Source: Corallium rubrum (Eukaryota; Cnidaria; Anthozoa; Scleralcyonacea; Coralliidae). Taken from it: a DNA stretch of 64,000 bases. Position 1 is the stretch's first letter; every line of letters starts with the position of its first letter. The stretch is from contig CAXIUP010000030.1 in assembly GCA_964035015.1 (NCBI GenBank), positions 12,501-76,500 on the forward strand, written 5' to 3'. Position numbers and translations under genes: made by a program. The notes beneath the pieces are model-generated. The model saw only the letters and a list, made by a program, of their open reading frames with translations. It was not told the origin of the DNA and made no database searches. This document shows positions 56,600 through 64,000 of this stretch, piece after piece.

Positions 56600-58123
56600 C
56601 TTTATTTTTTTATTTTATTTACAAGCTTGCCAAAATGAAAGGGAAGTCCCGCAGAGCTTGTGGCTCCATTACGGGATCCCCAAAATACAAAATTAATATG
56701 AAAAACATTAAAACATAAATATTAAAAGTAACTTCTCACCTAAGACTCGTGAATATACATAAATTAACAGCACATTTTAACAAGAAGACCGGACAGAGGA
56801 CGGCAAGAGTGACATTTAACACAGACGCTTTTAAAAGTTTGTGGAGTTTCAACATTGTATATGTGTTCGGTTGCGTGTTGGTAGTATTCTAATAATTTAG
56901 ATTTAAATTGACTAGTAGAGAGGTTGACATTTCGCAAATGTGATGGCAAGGAGTTGAAAATTCGCGGTGCTCTACAATAAAAGTTGTTTTGAAAAGTTAG
57001 AGTGTTTACTTTAGGAATATTTAAAATAATTTCATTTTTTTGGTTAGAGTGCCTGGTTACACGGTTAGAGGACTTCACAGAAATGTAAGGGTCACTTGCA
57101 ATACATAAACGTTTAAAGAGGTATACTAAGTCAAGGTACTCTTGCCAGTAGGACAGAGGTAGAAGTCCTGTTTTTACGAGTCTATCCTGATAGGTGATGC
57201 CGGATCTAAATGGCAATGACAGAATAAACTTTATGGTGCGGCATTGGACTCTTTCAACGTTGAGAATTAACGACACAGACTGCGGCGACCAAACTTGGGA
57301 ACAACATGCAAAGTGACTCCTAACTAAAGCTGTGTATAGTGCAGTACGGACACGCTGGTCATGAATATCAATTAAAGATCTTCGAATAAAACCCAGCATC
57401 TTGTGGGCTTTAGTCAACACTGCAGATACATGCGAGTTCCATTTTAGATCAGGAGTAACTAGAACCCCAAGATCTCTTTGAACGCTGATCTACTAGGTAG
57501 TTCTCAAACCACTTCAGCAAATTTCCACAAATGCCGAAGTTGCGTAACTTTATGAGCAGCAGTTGGTGGTCGACCCTGTCAAAAGCTTTAGCAAAGTCTA
57601 GATAGATTGTATCCGTGTGCACTCTCTTGTCGAGCAATTCCCCAATTTCGTGTAGAACTAGTAGGAGCTGGGACGTGGTAGACTTTCCCTTAAGAAAACC
57701 AAACTGTACTTTGTGAAGTTGAGAGGAGACGTGATCAATCAACCTGTTGTAGACACAACGTTCAAGAACCTTCGACACGATGGGTAATAGTGAAATAGGC
57801 CTATAGTTAGAAACCTCTTTCGCAGAACCACGCTTGGGAATTGGAACGATGTTGGAAACTTTCCATGCTGCTGGAATCTTCCCTACGGCCAGGCATTTGT
57901 TGTAGAAGGCACAGAGAGATTAACATATGTAAGGTGCACAGTTTCTCAGTAACCTGGCTGGAATCTTGTCTGGACCAGTTGCTTTGTTAACATCCAGTGA
58001 AAGAAGAATACCACGTACTTCATCTGGTGAAAAAGATACACCACTTAGCTGCTCAGAGGAAACTGTATGAGTTGATAGATGGTCTTCGTATTCGTTTCTG
58101 GTGCATGCCTTGAAGGGTTTCAA
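56600..58123 (-). mobile_element. CR1-like LINE fragment, internally deleted
   Basis: Minus-strand reverse transcriptase remnant. From 58123: SFSPDEVRGILLSLDVNKAT and GPDKIPARLLRNC, then SKVLERCVYNRLIDHVSSQL, VQFGFLKGKSTTSQLLLVLH, TIYLDFAKAFDRVDHQLLLI and NLLKWFENYLVDQR. The frame then jumps to the C-terminal LTKAHKMLGFIRRSLIDIHD, with IFNSLPSHLRNVNLSTSQFK near the end. The catalytic YADD block (roughly 100 residues) is deleted at about 57470. The 3' end is A-rich with AATAAAATAAAAAAATAAAG near 56605. The 5' end is truncated near 58130. Confidence 0.85.
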
Positions 58124-58756
58124 ATTTTATCTGGTGACTGAAACTTGTCAAGAACCAAACCTCTGGAACCAAACAGCTGTTGAAGAGTTGAACAGCAATT
58201 ATTCAGTGGCTTATGTACGGTTTCGAAAGGGAAAGCGGTGACTCGGTGAGTACTGAAGTGGTGTGTTGCCCGCGGTGCGGTATCTTGTCAGTTGTGGAAC
58301 AAGATGGCTAGCAATTTCAGAACTACATATATCACTGAAGTATATTGTGTACGTATGTTGTTACGTGTTGAATGAGCTTTCATTTGATGTATCGTTCAAA
58401 ATTCTGCGTTTTATTAAACTTGTTAAAATGTCCAAAATGTGCAAACCACTGTTTGAAATAATATTACAAATAAACAGGAAATTGACTTCTCACAAGTGTT
58501 ACATTTGAAATATTTAACGCACAACATTGAGATATATATCATACAGAAGCTATTGAAAAATTATATTCGGGGTAGAAATTTCAAGCTTCTAGTTAAACGT
58601 AGTCTGTGTACAGCCGCTCACTCTCCCCAGTCCCCCAGCAGGAAAATAATTGGGAGAGAGAGCGTCTGAGTTCGAGGCGATAATCGTGTTCCAGGTCACG
58701 TGGATTTTTTTGAATAATTATGGTTTCTTGGAATAATTATGAAGCAGAAATAAACA
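58124..58756. other. Region upstream of RecQ
   Basis: No gene. Would hold the RecQ promoter if the gene is a genuine copy. No TATA box was recognised. Confidence 0.35.
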
Positions 58757-61616
58757 ATGGCGGATTTCCATCGAGCGTGCATGCGAGTCTATGAAGTTTT
58801 CAAACTTTCTTCTTTATATATCGAGCAGATTGAAGCTATACAAGCTATTGTTGAAGAAAAAAGTGTTTATGCTAGCTTGCCAACAGGATATGGAAAGTCT
58901 ATGATCTATTTTGCTCTTCCGATTGTGTACGATGTTCTACACAACAGAGAACAACCCACTTCAAAGGTTATCATCATATCTCCTCTGCAGAGTTTAATGG
59001 AGGACCAAGTTCGATACCTTCATTCTGTAGGGTTAAAACTGCAGTAGCTCTACACGATGAACAATCAGAGGATACTTTGAAGAACGTTGAACAAGGGAAA
59101 TATGCATACTTATTTGCCTCACCTGAGAAGATGCTAAACTCGAGTAGATGGAGAAAGCTATTGTCAAGTGAAGTTTATCGCAAGTCTCTTATCGCCGTAG
59201 TCATCGATGAAGCTCACTGCATAAGTCAATGGGGATTACCTGGCTCAGGCAAGTCTTCGTCTCTTCCTTTTAGAGAATGGTACTCAAACCTTGGTGAATT
59301 AAGCTCCCTAATTTCAAGCACTGTTCCATCCTTAGTGCTTACTGCAACTGCTTCGAATTCCACGAAAAGAGACATATTCAGAACCCTTAGCTTAAACAGG
59401 AACTCTATTGTTGTAATCGAAAGAAGCCTGGAGAAGTCGAACATTTGCTTTAATGTTCAGTACGTTGAAAAGAAAACTCCCCTTTCTACAATATTCAATA
59501 CAGTAATTCAGAGGTAAGAATAAAGAAAGCTCTATGTACTAGAACATTAATATTTTGCCAAACAAGAAAACAATGTGCTTTAGTATACAATGTTTTCCAA
59601 GAAATTCTTGGAACTGATTTTTATCTAAATGGAATGCCAAATCCTACGGAGAGGCTTGTTGAAATGTATCATGCAGGAACACCAATCTCTGTTAAGAAGC
59701 ATGTTATGGAAAACATATGTGTTGCTGAAGGTCACTTAAACACGGAGCGAGCGTATAAAAGGGAGCCCCCCCCCCGGCTACGCACTGACAGTTTGAAATG
59801 TCGACAGTCAAGTCAACAACGAGTCAGTGAGCTGGTGAAGTTTTGAGAATTATCTTTTATTTATAACCTTTTTACCTTTCAATACACCAGGTAAATTGTA
59901 AAGAGAAACATAAGAGTCTTAGATAAAAACAATTCTGAAGTGATTAAATTTGTTTGGTCAAATAATTTGTAAAATATTTAAGACCTTGCTTTCAAACGAT
60001 GTTTGAAGGTCACGTTGAGCTGCTTTGTCTTTCGCCGTTTTTTAAAATAGAGTTCCACATAAAAGACAAGACTTTGATATTTAACTAAAACAGCCCATTT
60101 AAACGAAGACAATAAATAGTTTATTATATTAACTTTGCAAGTCAATATATCACAAATTGAGAACTTTTTAGTAGTCATTTGTCTGGCTTTCCAGACAACA
60201 TGTACGGCGCCGCCGGTCGTGCAAAAACAAAGTTGTCGTCGTTGGAAAGTGAGATGATGTTCAGACATCTACATGGAGATATTCATTATCAACATTCTTG
60301 GTGTATATAAAAGGGTCTTAAAGTTATAATTACAAGGATGGAAGATATGAATGAATAAGCAAAGAATACAGACATCTGCATTCAACAAGAAAAATGGTGA
60401 GACGCTTGGTCTTTTTCGTACGGTTTTTCCTCACCTTAGTTTTGTTTCGACGTATTGGAAGCGTAATTTTTCCGTCTTTCTACTCAAAATGATGTGTTAC
60501 ACTTGAAAAAGACAAATTCGACGTTTGGAAAGCGGCAAGTTTAATTTAAAAACAGTAAACAAGTCTCACAAAAGCTCCACTCTTCAGTCTTAGCCAAAGT
60601 TCCTCTGTAAGACCGGAAGTAATTTTAGCTGTGTGGACCAATCAGATGCGTTTGGGCGGGATTGGCTGAGTACCTCAGCCAGTACTTATGCAGTCGCTCC
60701 GTGTTTAAGAGTGATAGCATGTACAGTGGCCTTTGGGATGGGGGTGGATATTAAAGGAGTTTCTCAAATAATCCATTTTGGACCATCTAAAAACATTGAG
60801 TCTTATGTTCAGGAATGTGGTAGAGCTGGGAGAGATGGACAACAAAGTATATGTGTGCTGCTTTATAATGGATTAATGGCAGCCAGAAGCAAAGATGACA
60901 TTAAAGATTATATTGAAACAGACACACAATGCAAAAGAAAACAAATTTTTCAACATTTCCCTGGAGACTTTACTGTGCATGAAGATTTACAAGGACATGA
61001 CTGCTGTGATGTGTGTGCCAAAATCTGCAGCTGTGGACACGATGGATGCACCAAAAGTAATGAAATGGAACTCTCAATGCCAAGTCAACCTGATACTCCA
61101 TTATTTTCTAGTGTCAGATCAGTGACTGATGAGCAGAAGAATAGTGTAAAGAATTGCCTCCAAACATACTTGAAGAAATGGGTTGTCAAATGTTCTACAG
61201 GTTCCATAGTGTTGCCAAGCATACTTTTGGAATTTTCACAATTTCAAATCCATCAGGTAATTGAGAATTGTGATAAGATCAGAACAATGATGCATGTAGA
61301 ACATTTTGTTGAAGTATGGAGAAAAGAACATGGTATAGCTATTCTCATGGCCTTAAATCATGTATTCAGTGACATAGATGGCAAAGAAATGCTAACGGAA
61401 GAAACATTTTCTGATGATAATGAGCTGGATACTATTCAACAAGAGTGGGAGGAGTTAAGGGATGACTCTGAACTCAATATCTTTTCCGAGAGTGATCTTA
61501 TGAACATTGATATTCAGTTGGATGAAACAGCTAAGTCAGGTAATGAGAACACAAGTGCTATTAATGATAGCTTGATTGAAAACCTTTTATATAAACAAAA
61601 TGACAATAGTGCATAG
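58757..61616 (+). pseudogene. RecQ-like DNA helicase, frameshifted and transposon-interrupted
   Basis: ATG at 58757. Helicase motifs in order: EQIEAIQAIVEEKSVY, Walker A LPTGYGKSMIYF, VIIISPLQSLMEDQ, YLFASPEKML, DEAHCISQWG (Walker B), PSLVLTATASNSTKRDI, LIFCQTRKQC, VIACTVAFGMGVDIKGVSQI and ECGRAGRDGQQS (arginine-finger motif). A Cys-rich zinc region follows (CCDVCAKICSCG), then an acidic C-terminal tail. One-base frameshifts near 59035 and 59510 break it. A 965 bp transposon sits in frame position 59740-60704; removing it with one TTAA restores CAC TTA AGA GTG across the junction. No introns are seen. 3'-5' unwinding would be the ancestral function. RecQ-like genes of this sort are, to my knowledge, multicopy in cnidarians. 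Confidence 0.85.
59736..60708. mobile_element. Non-autonomous TTAA transposon in RecQ (965 bp)
   Basis: Element 59740-60704 with TTAA duplications at 59736-59739 and 60705-60708. The ends ACACGGAGCGA are shared with the Kolobok-type element at 26798. Also shared are the TATAAAAGGG box near the left end and a GGCTGAGTACCTCAGCC hairpin near the right end. No transposase inside. It is an internally deleted or MITE-like derivative, presumably mobilised by the same transposase. Confidence 0.9.
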
Positions 61617-61702
61617 TTTTATAATATATATAAATATAATATAAACATGAAGAATTAACTTATTGTGTTAGAACTGCAGGACACACAAATTGTATTAGTT
61701 TA

Positions 61703-63411
61703 TTAACGTGCTTTCTTTCCTAGTGCAATGTTCTTTTTGTGTTTATTGATCCATTTAAAGAAGTCCTGAAGTTTAAAGTTTTCTAAAATACTTGATTTAC
61801 AATTATGGTAGTGTACATATTTACGACCTGGCATCCACTTAAATGCTTGTTGTGTCATAAGCTCTTCCAAAACCTTATACAAATCTGGAATAACAGATGT
61901 TTGACAGTGTTTGCCTGATCTGCGAATGACATAGCACTGTCTGTCAAAATTGTCCAGAACAGCTTTTGTTATGTCCAGAGCTTTACAGTAACGATCAATG
62001 GCCTTTGTATTTGTTGCATTAGGACCTAGTTTTCTTACAACTTCTTTTAACAGTCGGTTTATGAATTCTAGACTTAAGTCGAGGGGAATGTTGTTTCCTA
62101 AACCAGACTTAGTGCAAGCAAACCGATTCGATATTAATTGATGGGCATCTTGTGGTGATAACAATGCATTTATTTGTAAACACATATTCAATGCCTCAAG
62201 GGCATATTTGGGACTTCCAGGGTCATTCCATAGGTATGGCAATTGAAATTTCCAACACCATATGGCTCTTTTTCCATCACCCTCTTTTATGGCATCAAAG
62301 AAATTTACAATTATCATTGCAAATTCTAGAAATGCGCATTGGTAATTGTAAATATCATCATTCTCTGTTCCTTCTGGCTCCTTAGTTTGTGGGATTTTGT
62401 CAGATAGATCATTTCCTACAGCATTTATCTCTCCAGTATTGTGAGTACACATAGATTCATGGTTTCTCTTTACTATTCCATCATGGGCAAACGTCTTCTC
62501 ACAGCCATGGAATCTGCACTTGAATCTTTGCCTTTGTCCTGTTATCTGGAGTATCAGAAGTAGATTTCATTCCAAGAATTTCCATTGTACCAGCCATAAG
62601 CCTTGCATTCACCTCTAGTCCAAAGAACTTCCTACAAGGATTGGCAGCACCATCAACATCAGCCTTCACATTGCTGCGGTTTATGAAATTTCTGTCACTG
62701 TAGAGTGTACACTTGTCAGCAGATGAAGCACCACTGTAGAAGTTTTTGAAAGCTATCTTCAATGAGAATAAAAACAACTGGTTGATAAATACACTATGTA
62801 TATTACTGGTATGCAGTACAATTGGTATATTATCCCGTTACTGCCCAGATGGCCACCTCCCCTTGCATGGAGTGGGACCACCTTTTTCTTCAGAATGATT
62901 TACATTAAATGTTATACTTTCAGTATATAGCAAAATTAGTGTTGATACATGTAAAAATCCTAAGACAAATGAAACAAAAATACAGGGGGTCATTACTACT
63001 CTTAGTCTATCCTCCATTTCAGATTTTGTTCCACTGATCTAGGCATGACAAGTAAAGTCATCTGGAATTAGTCAGGGTAAAATTATAAGACTATAAGTAG
63101 GAATAGGTAAAAAAAACTTAACCCATTCCTACCACACACACACATTTTTTTCCACTTACCTTGAGAAATCTATTTCCTGCATGCTAGTCTGCAATCTCAA
63201 TATGTATCCCCTCCAGTCTCTCTTCTGCTGTAAAGCCATTTGAAATTTCGAATACAGCATTAACCCCTCCCTCAACTGAAAGTTGATCAGCAACAAGCCC
63301 TTGACTTGAATACACTCTTTCATCATTTCTGGTGTGGTATGGAACATACTTGTGTAATGCAATAAGTACTTCCTGAATGCCATCAGAATAATTTTCATTG
63401 TGGTATAGCAT
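61703..63411 (-). pseudogene. DUF6589 protein gene, at least three exon blocks
   Basis: Minus-strand gene running towards RecQ; it may continue upstream past 63411. The first block (63165-63411) has NENYSDGIQEVLIALHKYVP, GGVNAVFEISNGFTAEERLE and GIHIEIAD, then an in-frame TAG, HAGNRFLK and a GTAAGT donor. The second (about 62530-62782) has KNFYSGASSADKCTLYSDRN and GAANPCRKFFGLEVNARLMA. The third (61703-62530) starts with a C2H2 unit (CRFHGCEKTFAHDGIVKRNH), then AIWCWKFQLPYLWNDPGSPK, ALEALNMCLQINALLSP, NIPLDLSLEFINRLLKEVVR and a Lys-rich end. Blocks 2 and 3 are joined by a frameshift. DUF6589 has no assigned function; its copies behave like repeated genes. Confidence 0.75.
62783..63164 (-). 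other. Intron of the DUF6589 gene
   Basis: Bounded on the minus strand by the GTAAGT donor at 63164 and a TTGAAG acceptor near 62783. Contains a short (CA)n run near 63134. Confidence 0.5.
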
Positions 63412-63745
63412 ACCTAAGAAATTCTAATAAAAAAGGAATTCAGAGTGTGATAATGTAATGAGTATCCTTTTATAATAATCAGAGCCCAGACCTAAGTGGC
63501 CAATTATTTAGAATTCTTTTATGTACATAATAATAATAAATTAGCCCTTAAATAACCTAATTTTAGACTATGATTTCTTTTAAATTTCAAACATGAAAAC
63601 ATTAGTTCATATTAGGGCTAATTTAATGCTTATAAAGAATAGTAATTTGGCAGCCATTTATGAATAAGGTCTATGCCCCTCCCACTTTCTAACCAAATAT
63701 TTTCACAAAAACATTTTTTTAAAAGTATTACCCAGGTGAAAATCT
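63412..63745. other. Non-coding AT-rich stretch
   Basis: No gene recognised. Confidence 0.4.
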
Positions 63746-63822
63746 TGTCAAGATCTTACAAGATCTTGTAAGATCTTAAATAAGATCTTATAAGAAATTT
63801 CTTATAAGATCTTATAAGAATC
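63746..63822. repeat. AAGATCTTATAAG palindrome cluster
   Basis: Four or more overlapping copies of AAGATCTTA/TAAGATCTT with an AAGAAATTTCTT centre near 63795. Each copy is itself palindromic. Confidence 0.85.
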
Positions 63823-64000
63823 ACAAGTCTGGTAGCTAATATTGTGTGTGTTGTGTTGCTGAATTTCACCAAATAATATTATTCCAATAAAAAAAAAATT
63901 CACCAAGGACAAAAAAATACCAAATGATGTATATTAATTAAAAGATATATAAAAAAATACAACACATGGGGTTTTCTTATTGCATATTTCGAGTGCCGGG

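Overview
The window looks like a metazoan, most likely cnidarian, genome segment made almost entirely of transposable elements. The evidence is AT-rich DNA, spliced genes with GT-AG introns, tRNA-headed SINE sequence, non-LTR, LTR and Penelope retroelements, and DNA transposons. Several fragments match protein types that are expanded in cnidarian genomes (alpha-kinase, DUF6589 and RecQ-like proteins). The taxon is an inference. No ordinary housekeeping gene is intact here.

Layout. 1-4105: a decayed Penelope-like element (PLE) on the minus strand. 3780-8518: copies of its terminal repeats, direct and inverted, with four hammerhead-like motifs. 8519-9437: a decayed alpha-kinase fragment. 9440-12049: non-coding DNA with a minisatellite. 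12050-49479: one Helentron (Helitron-like element) on the minus strand, split into five pieces by later insertions. The biggest insertion is a 23 kb PIF/Harbinger transposon (13331-36322, TTA duplication). Inside it sit a 10.4 kb palindromic Polinton-like element (14558-24935, GTTATT duplication), a Nin-DC-like SINE, foldback MITEs and a 4.85 kb TTAA transposon of Kolobok type (26798-31646). Two related non-LTR retrotransposons in opposite orientations (39602-41995 and 42456-47141) break the Helentron's upstream part. 50364-56480: a Ty3/gypsy-type LTR element whose integrase precedes its reverse transcriptase (Gmr1-like). 56600-58123: a CR1-like fragment. 58757-61616: a RecQ helicase reading frame interrupted precisely by a 965 bp relative of the Kolobok-type element. 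61703-63411: exons of a DUF6589 gene running convergently towards RecQ.

The most unusual object is the palindrome at 14558-24935. It has a 6 bp target duplication and 5'-AG ends as in Polintons, but consists of two nearly identical 5.2 kb arms head to head. Each arm carries a C2H2/A32-like packaging ATPase, a second C2H2 protein and a Cys-rich protein. Neither arm carries a recognisable polymerase, integrase, protease or capsid gene. Telomere-like CCCTAA motifs recur near both ends and an ATGAGTAA array fills the centre. I infer a non-autonomous, foldback-derived element mobilised in trans.

The insertions give an order of events. The Helentron came first. Harbinger and the non-LTR copies landed in it. 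The palindrome, the SINE and the Kolobok-type element then landed in Harbinger. Duplications at the Harbinger, palindrome and both TTAA junctions are exact, and in two cases (Helentron helicase, RecQ) removing the insertion restores the reading frame.
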